In this document: piece after piece, positions 26,787-35,040 of the stretch | How positions within the stretch are numbered: the stretch's first letter is position 1 | Layout: each line of letters starts with the position of its first letter | Assembly: GCF_030811455.1 (NCBI RefSeq) | Contig: NZ_JAUSQU010000001.1 | Location: forward strand, 10,168,001 to 10,232,000 | From: Streptosporangium lutulentum | Lineage (GTDB): Bacteria > Actinomycetota > Actinomycetes > Streptosporangiales > Streptosporangiaceae | Length of the DNA stretch: 64,000 nt | Reading direction: 5' to 3' | Made by a program: the position numbers and the translations under genes | Notes under the pieces: model-generated | The model's database searches: none | What the model was told of the DNA's origin: nothing | Seen by the model: the letters and a program-made list of their open reading frames with translations, nothing else

Positions 26787-27411
26787 GGTCGTCGCCCCCG
26801 GACGGCACGAGGTCGCCGCGCCGGCGCAGTTCGGCGAAGAAGTCCTCGATGGCCTTCCACGCCTCCTGACCGCCGTCGAAGCCCTTCCAGTGCAGCCGTA
26901 CCAGGCCGACGAGTTCGTAGCAGGCGTCGATCGGCACCAGGTGACAGGCGAAGCCGCCCTCGGGGCGGCGGTCCACCAGGAGCGCCTCGACGTCCGGGCG
27001 GGCATCGGCCATCGCCGGGTTGTCCGCCAGGACGCGTTCCCAGGTGTCCAGCGGGAGCAGGCACTCGGTGGCCCCCGCGGGACTCGGGTAGAGGGCCACC
27101 GTCTGGTCGAGCGCGGAGTTGCGGAAGAAGAACGCCGTGCGGACCGGAATCTGGAGTTCGTCCCAGGTCGCCACGGTCAGCCGGAACGCCGGGTCGTACA
27201 GGTGGCGCTCCGGCACCGCGCGATAACGCCTCTGGGCGCCGGCCTCGTGGGTGAACAGCAGGTAGCAGCTCCGGCACGTGCACAGGAGCGCCCGGCTCTC
27301 GACGTTCACCACGTGGCCGTGCTCGTCACCGGTCGGCTCGGCGCACATCTCGCACCGCCCCACGTCCGGCCTCTGCGGTTCGAGGAAGCGGCGCAGGCCG
27401 GTGGCCGTCAC
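26779..27411 (-). CDS. Hydrogenase-locus protein with N-terminal Cys motifs, DUF5947-like
   Basis: The 210-residue protein starts at a GTG overlapping the NifU-like stop (GTGA). CEMC near residue 20 and CTCRSC near 44 could form a zinc ribbon or hold an Fe-S cluster. The body includes HLYDPAFRLTVATWDELQIPVRTAFFFRNSALDQTVALYPSPAGATE and ends RLHWKGFDGGQEAWKAIEDFFAELRRRG. It matches my memory of DUF5947 proteins of group 1h hydrogenase loci. With a NifU-type protein directly upstream, an Fe-S or electron-transfer role is plausible but not shown. Confidence 0.82.
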   Translation of the reverse strand: MTATGLRRFLEPQRPDVGRCEMCAEPTGDEHGHVVNVESRALLCTCRSCYLLFTHEAGAQRRYRAVPERHLYDPAFRLTVATWDELQIPVRTAFFFRNSALDQTVALYPSPAGATECLLPLDTWERVLADNPAMADARPDVEALLVDRRPEGGFACHLVPIDACYELVGLVRLHWKGFDGGQEAWKAIEDFFAELRRRGDLVPSGGDDRG

Positions 27412-27968
27412 GAGACCGCCTCCGGCGTCGGGCGCGAACCGGGCGGGCGGTGCCGGATCTGCAGCAGCGGCTCCCGGTCGTCGGCCACCGCCTCGACGTC
27501 CACCCGGGACACCTCCGGCGCGGCCGAGGCGACGGCGCGTTCGATGGCGTCCGTGACGGTGGCCTGCGAGGAGGAGCAGCCGTGGCAGGAGCCCCGCAGG
27601 CGTAGCCGTACGACCCCGGACTCGTCCACGTCGAGCAGCTCCACCCCGCCCTCGTGCAGCCCGAGGGAGGGCCGCACCCTGTCGAGCGCCTCGCGGACGC
27701 GCTCGGCCGTGCTCAGCGGGTGCAGGTCGTGCAGTACGAGCAGGCCCGACACGAGGGGGTCGCCGACGAGGCGGTGGAGCACCTTCGCGTCCTCGGCCTC
27801 GGTGACGATCTCCACGACGCGTTCGAGGCCCGCGCCGTACAGCTCGACGAGGGCTCGGACGAGCTCCTCGGCCTTGGCGCGCGTCACGGGGTCGGTCAGC
27901 GCGCCGAATTCGGAGATCAGCGCCTCGACGCGACCTCCTGTGGCTTGGATGTCATGGGCTTGCGGCAT
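27408..27968 (-). CDS. NifU-type Fe-S protein of the hydrogenase operon
   Basis: ATG at 27968 gives MPQAHDIQATGGRVEALISE, 186 residues. Residues about 15-95 are helical and not of NifU type. Residues about 100-165 are the NifU C-terminal domain: LSTAERVREALDRVRPSLGLHEGGVELLDV followed by LRGSCHGCSSSQATVTDAIE, with the CxxC that holds a [4Fe-4S] cluster. Such proteins deliver Fe-S clusters or shuttle electrons. Its place directly after the large subunit suggests cluster delivery to the small subunit or an electron-carrier role. Confidence 0.9.
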   Translation of the reverse strand: MPQAHDIQATGGRVEALISEFGALTDPVTRAKAEELVRALVELYGAGLERVVEIVTEAEDAKVLHRLVGDPLVSGLLVLHDLHPLSTAERVREALDRVRPSLGLHEGGVELLDVDESGVVRLRLRGSCHGCSSSQATVTDAIERAVASAAPEVSRVDVEAVADDREPLLQIRHRPPGSRPTPEAVS

Positions 27969-28026
27969 CTGCCCATGCCCCCTTTCCCGGTGCCGGGGAG
28001 CGGACGGCCCCCCGGCGGCCGATGGA

Positions 28027-29835
28027 TCACGTGGCGTTGAAGGCATGAGGGCTGTGCAGCTTGCGGAGTTCCTGGCCCTCGCCGAGGTACATGTGGACCC
28101 CGCAGGGCAGGCACGGGTCGAAGCTGCGCACGGTGCGCATGATGTCGATGCCCTTGAAGGTCTCCGGCGGGTTCTCCTCGAAGATCGGAGTGTTCTGCAC
28201 CGCGTCCTCGTACGGTCCCGGCACCCCGTTGACGTCGCGGACGCTGGCGTTCCACGGGGTGGGCGGGTACGGGTGGTAGTTGGCGATCTTGCCGTTTCTG
28301 ATCACCATGTGGTGTGACAGCACGCCGCGCACCGCCTCGGTGAACCCGCAGCTGATCGCCTCGTCCGGCACGGTGAACGGCGACCAGGTCTGGGTGCGTC
28401 CCGCGCGCACCTCGGCCAGCCCCTGCTCGACGAAGTACAGCGCGCATGCCGCCGCGTAGGCCTGGAAGTAGGTGCGGGCCCGGTTGCGCTCCAGCGCGTT
28501 GGACAGCGGCTGGCCGTTGTGCTGGGGAATCTTCCACTCGAAGGACTTCTCCGGCAGGGTGGCGCTCTTCGGCAGGTTGATCTCCACGCTGTGGCCGGTG
28601 GCCCTGACGTAGCCGATGTCGACCTTCCCCGACAGCGCGGTGGACCACAGCCGGGCGATCGGCCCGCCGCCGGTGTCCAGCGCGAGCATGTCCTGGCCGT
28701 CGAACCAGCGCGGTGACATGACCCAGCTGTACTTGTCGGAGAAGTCACGTTTCTGCGGGTGCGGGATGGTGTGCTGGTTCCACGGATGGCGCATGTCGAC
28801 CGGGTTGCCCAGGGGGTCGTGGGTGACGAACGGATCCTGGCCGGCCCAGTCGTCGTAGTAGGAGCTGCCCAGCAGGATCCGGATGCCGAGGTTGATGTCG
28901 ACCAGGTCGTTGGTGACGAGCCGGCCGTCGACGACCACCCCGGGGGTGACGAACATCTCCCGGCCCCAGGAGCTCATGTTCCGGTAGGTGAAGTCGCAGT
29001 GCTCAGGGTCCTGGAAGCTGCCCCAGCACCCGAGCAGCACCCGGCGCCGGCCGACCTCCTCGTAGCCGGGCAGGGCCTCGTAGAAGAAGTCGAACAGGTC
29101 GTCGTGCATCGGCACGACCCGCTTCATGAACTCCACGTAGCGCATCAGCCGGGTCAGATAGTCGGTGAACAGCTGCACCGTCGCGACCGTGCCCACCCCG
29201 CCCGGGTACAGCGTGGAGGGGTGCACGTGCCTGCCCTCCATCAGGCAGAACATCTCCCGGGTCAGCCGGGAGACCTGCAGCGCCTCGCGGTAGAACTCGC
29301 CCTCCAGCGGGTTCAGCGAGCGCATGATGTCGGCGATGGTCTTGTAACCGTGGTCGGCCGCGTGCGGCGCCTCGGTGCGCTCGGCCAGCGTCAGCACGCC
29401 GGGATTGGTCTCGCGGACCATCTTCTCGCAGTAGTCGACCCCGACCAGGTTCTCCTGGTAGAGGTTGTGGTCGAACATGTACTCGGCCGCCTCGCCGAGG
29501 TTCAGGATCCACTCCGCGAGGGCCGGAGGCCGCACGCCGTAGGCCATGTTCTGGGCGTAGACCGAGCAGGTGGCGTGGTTGTCACCGCAGATCCCGCAGA
29601 TCCGGCTGGTGATGAAGTGGGCGTCGCGCGGGTCCTTGCCCTTCATGAAGATGCTGTAGCCGCGGAAGATCGATGAGGTGCTGTAGCACTCGGCCACCCG
29701 CCGGTTCTTGAAATCGATCTTTGCGTAGATGCCCAGGCTGCCCACGATCCGGGTGATCGGATCCCACGCCATCTCCACCAGTTCGCTCGGCGGCTCGTCC
29801 TTTCCGCCCCGCTGCGGTTTCGGTGAGGTCTTCAC
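28027..29835 (-). CDS. hhyL: [NiFe]-hydrogenase large subunit, actinobacterial high-affinity type (group 1h)
   Basis: The 602-residue catalytic subunit splits H2 at a Ni-Fe(CN)2CO centre. The N-terminal ligand motif is RICGICGDNH (residues about 78-87), the group 1h version of RICGxCxxxH. The C-terminal motif is DPCLPCGVH, supplying the other two Cys ligands. About 21 residues after that His form the tail removed by the maturation protease. The GTG start has AAGGGAAG six bases upstream. It follows the small subunit by 25 bases. Enzymes of this type scavenge H2 at atmospheric levels in streptomycete spores and mycobacteria and tolerate O2; the same use here is inferred from class. Confidence 0.97.
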   Translation of the reverse strand: MKTSPKPQRGGKDEPPSELVEMAWDPITRIVGSLGIYAKIDFKNRRVAECYSTSSIFRGYSIFMKGKDPRDAHFITSRICGICGDNHATCSVYAQNMAYGVRPPALAEWILNLGEAAEYMFDHNLYQENLVGVDYCEKMVRETNPGVLTLAERTEAPHAADHGYKTIADIMRSLNPLEGEFYREALQVSRLTREMFCLMEGRHVHPSTLYPGGVGTVATVQLFTDYLTRLMRYVEFMKRVVPMHDDLFDFFYEALPGYEEVGRRRVLLGCWGSFQDPEHCDFTYRNMSSWGREMFVTPGVVVDGRLVTNDLVDINLGIRILLGSSYYDDWAGQDPFVTHDPLGNPVDMRHPWNQHTIPHPQKRDFSDKYSWVMSPRWFDGQDMLALDTGGGPIARLWSTALSGKVDIGYVRATGHSVEINLPKSATLPEKSFEWKIPQHNGQPLSNALERNRARTYFQAYAAACALYFVEQGLAEVRAGRTQTWSPFTVPDEAISCGFTEAVRGVLSHHMVIRNGKIANYHPYPPTPWNASVRDVNGVPGPYEDAVQNTPIFEENPPETFKGIDIMRTVRSFDPCLPCGVHMYLGEGQELRKLHSPHAFNAT

Positions 29836-29860
29836 ATCAGCTTCCCTTCGAGGTCGCGGC

Positions 29861-30937
29861 TCAGCGCCACGGTGCGGTGTATCCGGTGAGGAGCTCGCGT
29901 CCCCTGGCGCGCCACTTCGGCTCCTTGTCCACGGTGTGGAGGGTGATGCCGCGCAGCGTGCGGATCACGCTTCCGTAGGCTTCGCTGACCGTCGACGACA
30001 CTCGCGCCCCGGGCGGCTCGTCCATGAACGGCATGAACTTGTCCGGGAAGCCCGGCATCGTGCACGCGATGCAGATCCCGCCCACGTTCGGGCAGCCGCC
30101 GATCCCGTTCATCCAGCCGCGCTTGGGCACGTTGCACTTGACCACCGGTCCCCAGCAGCCGATCTTCACCAGGCACTTGGGGGAGCCGTACTCGGTGGCG
30201 AACTGCCCCTGCTCGTAGTAGCCGGCCCGGTCACAGCCCTCGTGCACGGTCTGGCCGAACAGCCACGTGGGCCGCAGCGCCTCGTCCAGCGGGATCATCG
30301 GCGCCTGTCCGGCGACCTGGTAGAGCAGGTAGAGGATCGTCTCCGACAGGTTGTCCGGCTGGATCGGGCATCCGGGCACGTTGACGATCGGCAGCCCCGC
30401 CTTGGAGCGCCAGTCCCAGCCCAGGTAGTCCGCGACCCCCATCGCGCCGGTCGGGTTGCCGGCCATCGCGTGGATCCCGCCGTAGGTGGCGCAGGTGCCG
30501 GCCGCCAGCACCGCGGTCGCCTTGGGCGCCAGCCGGTCCAGCCACTCGCTGGTGGTCATCGGCTGCCCGGTCTCCGGGTTGTTGCCGAACCCGCACCAGT
30601 AGCCCTCCTGTTTGATCGACTCGTTCGGGATCGAGCCCTCCACCACCAGCACGAACGGGTCCAGCTCCCCGCGGGCGGCCTTGAAGAACCACTCGATGAA
30701 CACGTCCGCGCCCTGCATCGGCCCGGACTCGAAGTCGATCAGGGGCCAGTGCACCGCCACCTTGGGCAGCCCAGGAAGCGTGCCCAGCACGATGTCCTCG
30801 ATGCTCGGCTGCATCGCCGCGGTCAAGGCGACGGAGTCCCCGTCACAGCTCAACCCGGCATTGATCCACAGAATATGGACGACCGGCTCTTCCTGCTCCT
30901 GAGCCCCGCTGCCCGCTGACCGCGTCGGTGCCGTCAT
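29861..30937 (-). CDS. hhyS: [NiFe]-hydrogenase small subunit, actinobacterial type
   Basis: The 358-residue small subunit relays electrons from the NiFe site through Fe-S clusters. WINAGLSCDGDSVAL replaces the usual CxxC proximal-cluster motif with Cys-x-x-Asp-like spacing (SCDGD), as in the actinobacterial enzyme of Ralstonia, whose proximal [4Fe-4S] cluster uses three Cys and one Asp. Further ligands lie in AAGTCATYGG, NVPGCPIQPD, GCDRAGYY, KCLVKIGCWGPVVKCN and GGCPNVGGICIACT. There is no twin-arginine signal peptide and no C-terminal membrane anchor, so the enzyme should be cytoplasmic. GGGAGG precedes the ATG, which overlaps the stop of a possible short leader frame. Confidence 0.96.
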   Translation of the reverse strand: MTAPTRSAGSGAQEQEEPVVHILWINAGLSCDGDSVALTAAMQPSIEDIVLGTLPGLPKVAVHWPLIDFESGPMQGADVFIEWFFKAARGELDPFVLVVEGSIPNESIKQEGYWCGFGNNPETGQPMTTSEWLDRLAPKATAVLAAGTCATYGGIHAMAGNPTGAMGVADYLGWDWRSKAGLPIVNVPGCPIQPDNLSETILYLLYQVAGQAPMIPLDEALRPTWLFGQTVHEGCDRAGYYEQGQFATEYGSPKCLVKIGCWGPVVKCNVPKRGWMNGIGGCPNVGGICIACTMPGFPDKFMPFMDEPPGARVSSTVSEAYGSVIRTLRGITLHTVDKEPKWRARGRELLTGYTAPWR

Positions 30938-31008
30938 GCCGCCTCCCCACTCCTCGTCGATGTCGATGGGACGTGATCGGTGTGGGGGGTCCGTGCCGTA
31001 TGGATCAT
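30934..31008 (-). CDS. Possible 24-residue leader peptide coupled to the small subunit gene
   Basis: An ATG at 31008 follows AAGGGAAG and opens a 24-residue frame (MIHTARTPHTDHVPSTSTRS...) whose TGA overlaps the hhyS ATG as ATGA. The peptide is Thr/His/Ser-rich and polar. It fills the 82-base space between the SIS gene and hhyS. It may be a coupling leader for hhyS or chance; homologous loci would decide. Confidence 0.35.
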   Translation of the reverse strand: MIHTARTPHTDHVPSTSTRSGEAA

Positions 31009-31019
31009 GGCGCTTCCCT

Positions 31020-31715
31020 TCACCCAGAGCCGTGGCCCCGTGGGACGGATATCGAGTCGAGCGCGTGCTGGGTGAGCTCCCAGAGCACGTGGTAGACCGT
31101 CGTCTGGGCCTCCTGGATCCGATGCACGGACGAGGAGGGGACGACGAACAGGTAGTCGAGAAGGTCGAGTTCGGCCAGCCTGCCGCCCTGGTCGCCGGCC
31201 AGGCCGACGGTGAGCATGCCCCGGTGCGCCGCCTCCTCGAACGCCTGGACGACGTTGGACGAGCCCCCGCTCGTCGACAGGCCGAAGGCGATGTCCCCGG
31301 GCCGCCCCAGCGCCGCGAGCTGCCGCGAGAAGACGACCTCGAACCCCACGTCGTTGGAGAGCGCGGTGACCACGGCGACGTCGCTGGTCAGGGAGAGCGC
31401 GGGCAGCGGACGGCCGTGGGACGGGTGCAGGAAGGTGGTGGCCACCTCCTGGGCGTCGGTGCTGCTGCCGCCGTTGCCGAAGGTGAACAGCCTCCCGCCC
31501 GAGGTGAACCGGATGGCCATCTCCTCGGCGCACTCGGCGAGTTCGGCCCCCGACTCCTCGGCCATCCGCCGGCGCAGCCGTACGATCTCGGCCGTCTTCT
31601 CCGCGGTGGACCGGTTGGCCTCCGCCAGCGTCGAGTCGGCGTTGTCCCGCTTCGCGTAGAGGAAGGGGTAGAGCTCCCCTATCCCTTCGGGCGGCGACTC
31701 CTCAAGCACGCTCAT
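31020..31715 (-). CDS. SIS-domain protein related to phosphoheptose isomerase, first paralog
   Basis: The protein is about 231 residues (an in-frame GTG precedes the ATG). The SIS fold is clear: GRLFTFGNGGSSTDAQEVATTFLHP, LTSDVAVVTALSNDVGFEVVF and GLSTSGGSSNVVQAFEEA for sugar-phosphate binding. Compared with E. coli GmhA, the His and first Glu of DAMHxxxE are replaced (DAQEVATT), while the C-terminal Gln and His (RIQEAQTTVYH) remain, so isomerase activity alone is doubtful. It lies just upstream of hhyS. Phosphoheptose-isomerase-like genes are, from memory, a known but unexplained companion of group 1h hydrogenases. Confidence 0.88.
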   Translation of the reverse strand: MSVLEESPPEGIGELYPFLYAKRDNADSTLAEANRSTAEKTAEIVRLRRRMAEESGAELAECAEEMAIRFTSGGRLFTFGNGGSSTDAQEVATTFLHPSHGRPLPALSLTSDVAVVTALSNDVGFEVVFSRQLAALGRPGDIAFGLSTSGGSSNVVQAFEEAAHRGMLTVGLAGDQGGRLAELDLLDYLFVVPSSSVHRIQEAQTTVYHVLWELTQHALDSISVPRGHGSG

Positions 31716-31935
31716 CACCGCTTCCCCGCGCGATCACGGCGATGGCCTCCTTGGCGTGCACGAGCACGGTGTCGCCCACCGACGAGTCGACCAGCGCCAC
31801 GCTTATCTCCTCGGGGAGCCCGCCCGCGTCGACGATCGCCAGACCGGCGTCCAGCAGCCGGATCACCGTCATCGGCACGGCCTCGTCGGAGCAGGTGACG
31901 CACACCTCGGCGGAACAGTCCGCGGGCCCGGTCAT
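31702..31935 (-). CDS. HypC/HupF-like hydrogenase assembly protein, second copy
   Basis: This 77-residue frame starts at ATG 31935, overlapping the stop of the SIS gene before it (ATGA), and its end overlaps the start of the next SIS gene by 14 bases. CVTCSDEAVPMTVIRLLDAGLAIVDAGGLPEEISVALVDSSVGDTVLVHAKEAIAVI follows HypC along its length (VDAGG, GDTVLVHAKEAI). The protein does not begin MC: Cys7, Cys12 and Cys15 lie a few residues in, so the essential HypC Cys2 is displaced or replaced. It may be a dedicated chaperone for this hydrogenase, distinct from the HypC at 23.7 kb. Confidence 0.82.
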   Translation of the reverse strand: MTGPADCSAEVCVTCSDEAVPMTVIRLLDAGLAIVDAGGLPEEISVALVDSSVGDTVLVHAKEAIAVIARGSGDERA

Positions 31936-32552
31936 CCGGCGGCCCGGTCCGAGAGCGGGCCGGCCTGGTCGAAGAACACGTGGACCAGCTCCCACAGAAG
32001 GTGGTAGACGGTCACGTGGATCTCCTTGACCACGGCGGGGTCGTCCGAAGCGGCGACCAGGACGTGGTCGACCGCCTGGCTGCGCGCGACGGCGCCCCCG
32101 TCCCCGCCGACCAGGGCGAGGGTGAACAGGCCCCGGTCCTTGGCGGTCTCCAGGCCCCGCAGCACGTTCGCGCACCGGCCGTCGCGGGAGATTCCCAGCG
32201 CCATGTCGGAGGTGTCGGCCCAGTGGCGCACCTGATGGGCGAAGACCTCGGCGAGCCCCTCGTCGTTGCCCACCCCGCTGACCGTCGCGGCGTCGTTGCT
32301 CAACGCCACCGCGGGCAGCGCCCGCTTGCCCACGATGACCGGGTGCATGAACTCGACCGCGATGTGAGCCGCGTCCGTCCCGCCGCCGCCGTTGCCGAAG
32401 ACGATCAGTTTTCCGCCGAGGTGGAACAGAACGGCCATCTCCTGGCACGCTCGCGCGATGCGCTCCGCGTCGTCCGCGAGAGCGCGGCCGGCGGAATCCC
32501 GGCGGGCGAAGGCTTCGCAGACCGCTGGTTTCATGGTCGATAGGGCAGACAT
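31932..32552 (-). CDS. SIS-domain protein related to phosphoheptose isomerase, second paralog
   Basis: A 206-residue protein and the first gene of the leftward unit; GGAGCG precedes the ATG. GKLIVFGNGGGGTDAAHIAVEFMHP keeps the His and Glu that bind zinc in GmhA (DAxHxxxE). VKEIHVTVYHLLWEL keeps the C-terminal His but has Lys where GmhA has Gln. It is the reverse of the pattern in the other SIS protein, so the two may form a mixed complex with shared sites. A role in heptose synthesis is unlikely, as no other heptose genes are present. Confidence 0.88.
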   Translation of the reverse strand: MSALSTMKPAVCEAFARRDSAGRALADDAERIARACQEMAVLFHLGGKLIVFGNGGGGTDAAHIAVEFMHPVIVGKRALPAVALSNDAATVSGVGNDEGLAEVFAHQVRHWADTSDMALGISRDGRCANVLRGLETAKDRGLFTLALVGGDGGAVARSQAVDHVLVAASDDPAVVKEIHVTVYHLLWELVHVFFDQAGPLSDRAAG

Positions 32553-32721
32553 GTTGACGCTCCGTTATTTACGGTAGTCGTCAGATTACGGTGAGTTGTT
32601 GCAGGCTGGACACCCTCGACTTCACAATCGGCGGTAAAGCTCTGATCATGGACATCACCTTCTCGTCCAGACCGTGCGAGCCCATCGGCGGCGACGCGCC
32701 GGGCACGGACAGGATGGCCGG
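32553..32721. promoter_or_regulatory. Divergent promoter region of the hydrogenase locus
   Basis: This 169-bp stretch separates the leftward SIS/hydrogenase unit from rightward hypF and is AT-richer near the SIS start (GTTATTTACGGTAGTCGTCAGATTACGG). TTACGG occurs twice about 18 bases apart (near 32570 and 32585), possibly an operator. No binding site can be named from sequence. Confidence 0.5.
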
Positions 32722-35040
32722 GTGAGCATCGGACGAACGCGGCCCCGGACTCGGATCAGGATCAGGATCGACGTCGAGGGCATCGTCCAGGGGGTGGGAT
32801 TCCGTCCCCACGTCCACTCCCTGGCACGGCGGCTGGCGCTGTCCGGGTGGGTGGGCAACGACGGCCGGGGCGTGTTCATCGAGGCCGAGGGCGCACCGGA
32901 CGATGTCACGCGGTTCCAGGAGGACCTGCGGGATCAGGCGCCCCCGCTGGCGGTGATCCACCGGGTCACGGCCATCGTGATACCGGTACGCGGAGATCGC
33001 GGGTTCCACATCGCGGACAGCCGGGGGGGAGCCGGACGGGCCACCCTGATCTCACCTGATGTCGCGACATGTGCTGACTGCTTGACCGAGATGTTCGACC
33101 CGGCCGACCGCCGGTACCGCCACGCCTTCATCAACTGCACCAACTGCGGGCCGAGATTCACCGTCATCAGGGGCGTCCCCTACGACCGGCCGGCCACGAC
33201 GATGGCCGCGTTCGCCATGTGCGGGGAGTGCGAGCGTGAGTACCTCGATCCGCGGGACCGCAGATTCCACGCCCAGCCGATCTGCTGCCCCGCCTGCGGC
33301 CCGGCGCTGCGGCTGCTCGACGCGCGCGACCGGGCCGAGGATCCGGCCGGTGACCCGATCGAGGGGGCGGCCGGGCTCCTGAGGTCGGGCGGCATCCTGG
33401 CCGTCAAGGGCCTCGGGGGGTATCACCTGGCGGTCGACGCCGCCAACGAGGACGCCGCGCGGGCCCTCCGCTCGCGCAAGCACCGCGAGGACAGGCCGTT
33501 CGCCGTCATGGTCGGCGATCTCGACGCCGCGCGAGCGCTGTGCGAGCTGGACGGCGACGCCGAACGGCTGCTCACCGGCCCCCAGCGCCCGATCGTGCTG
33601 CTGCCCCGGCGGCCCGGCGCCGCGATGGCCGCGTCCGTGGCGCCGGGCGACCGCCGCCTCGGGCTCATGCTGCCCTACACGCCCCTGCATCACCTGCTCG
33701 CCCGTCAGATCCCCGGGCCGTACGTCCTCACCAGCGGGAACCTCTCCGACGAGCCCATCGCCTACCGGGACGGCGAGGCGCGCACCCGCCTCGCGGGCAT
33801 CGCGGACGGCTTCCTCACCCACGACCGCCCGATCCACGTCCGCACCGACGACTCGGTGATCCTTCCGCTGTGGGGGACGGGGCTTCCACTGCGGAGATCG
33901 CGGGGATACGCGCCCCGGCCCCTGAGGCTCTCCCGGCCCGCGCGGCGGGCCGTACTCGCGTGCGGTGCCGAGCTGAAGAGCACCTTCTGCCTCGTCAGGG
34001 AGGATCACGCCTTCCTCTCCCACCACATCGGCGATCTTGAGAACTACGAGACGCTCCGCTCCTTCACCGAGGGCGTCGACCATTTCCGGCGCCTGTTCGA
34101 CATCACGCCGCGGGTGGTCGCGCACGATCTCCACCCCGAGTACCTGTCCACCAAGTACGCCCACGACGTCTGGGACGCGCGCGGGGTGGAACTGGCGGGG
34201 GTCCAGCACCATCACGCGCACATCGCCTCCTGCCTGGCCGACAACCAGGAGGACGGGCCCGTCATCGGGGTCGCCTTCGACGGCCTCGGCTACGGCGCCG
34301 ACGGCACCATCTGGGGCGGGGAGATCCTCGTGGCCGATCTCACGGGATTCACCCGCGCCGGACGCCTGTCGCCGGTGCCGCTGCCCGGCGGCACGACGGC
34401 GATCAGGCAACCGTGGCGGATGGCCGCCGCGCACCTGGACGCGGCCTACGGCGGCGCGGTCCCCGCCGACCTTCCGGTCCGGTCCCGCAACCACCGTCAC
34501 TGGGACGACGTGGTGGCCGTCGCCAGGTCCGGGGTGAACTCGCCCCTCACCTCCAGCGCGGGCCGGCTGTTCGACGCGGTCGCGGCGATCGCCGGACTCC
34601 GTGACATCGCCTCCTACGAGGGGCAGGCCGCGATCGCGCTCGAACAACGGGCCGATCCGGACGAGAGGGGCGCCTACCCCGCCCGGCTCCTCGACGACGG
34701 GCCGCTCGTGACGATCCAGGCCGCTGACCTCGTCCGGGCGGTCGTCGAGGACATGCGCGGAGGGGCCGGCCCGGCCCGCGTCTCCGCCCGCTTCCACAAC
34801 GGGCTCGCCGCCGCCACCGCCGCGGCGTGCGTACGGCTCCGCGAGGACACCGGCATCGGCACGGTCGCCCTGTCCGGCGGGGTCTTCCAGAACCGGTTGC
34901 TGCTGGACGGGCTCGTCCGGGCGCTCCGGCTCCAGGGCCTGCGGGTCCTGACCCATCGCGAGGTTCCTCCCAACGACGGCGGCATCAGCCTGGGCCAGGC
35001 CGCCGTGGCGGCGGCCCGTGACGCGCTCGGTCCGCCCTGA
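32722..35040 (+). CDS. hypF: Carbamoyltransferase HypF
   Basis: HypF makes carbamoyl-AMP from carbamoyl phosphate and transfers the carbamoyl group to HypE for cyanide formation. GTG at 32722 gives 772 residues, the usual length. Domains in order: acylphosphatase (VEGIVQGVGFRPHVHSLARR, near residue 14), two zinc-finger blocks (CADCLTEMFDPADRRYRH with INCTNCGPRFT, then CGECEREYLDPRD with ICCPACGPAL), a YrdC-like domain (LAVKGLGGYHLAVDAANEDAARALRSRKHREDRPF), and a Kae1-like C-terminal half (VQHHHAHIASCLADN, GVAFDGLGYG). It is divergent from the main hydrogenase unit. Confidence 0.97.
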   Translation: MSIGRTRPRTRIRIRIDVEGIVQGVGFRPHVHSLARRLALSGWVGNDGRGVFIEAEGAPDDVTRFQEDLRDQAPPLAVIHRVTAIVIPVRGDRGFHIADSRGGAGRATLISPDVATCADCLTEMFDPADRRYRHAFINCTNCGPRFTVIRGVPYDRPATTMAAFAMCGECEREYLDPRDRRFHAQPICCPACGPALRLLDARDRAEDPAGDPIEGAAGLLRSGGILAVKGLGGYHLAVDAANEDAARALRSRKHREDRPFAVMVGDLDAARALCELDGDAERLLTGPQRPIVLLPRRPGAAMAASVAPGDRRLGLMLPYTPLHHLLARQIPGPYVLTSGNLSDEPIAYRDGEARTRLAGIADGFLTHDRPIHVRTDDSVILPLWGTGLPLRRSRGYAPRPLRLSRPARRAVLACGAELKSTFCLVREDHAFLSHHIGDLENYETLRSFTEGVDHFRRLFDITPRVVAHDLHPEYLSTKYAHDVWDARGVELAGVQHHHAHIASCLADNQEDGPVIGVAFDGLGYGADGTIWGGEILVADLTGFTRAGRLSPVPLPGGTTAIRQPWRMAAAHLDAAYGGAVPADLPVRSRNHRHWDDVVAVARSGVNSPLTSSAGRLFDAVAAIAGLRDIASYEGQAAIALEQRADPDERGAYPARLLDDGPLVTIQAADLVRAVVEDMRGGAGPARVSARFHNGLAAATAAACVRLREDTGIGTVALSGGVFQNRLLLDGLVRALRLQGLRVLTHREVPPNDGGISLGQAAVAAARDALGPP

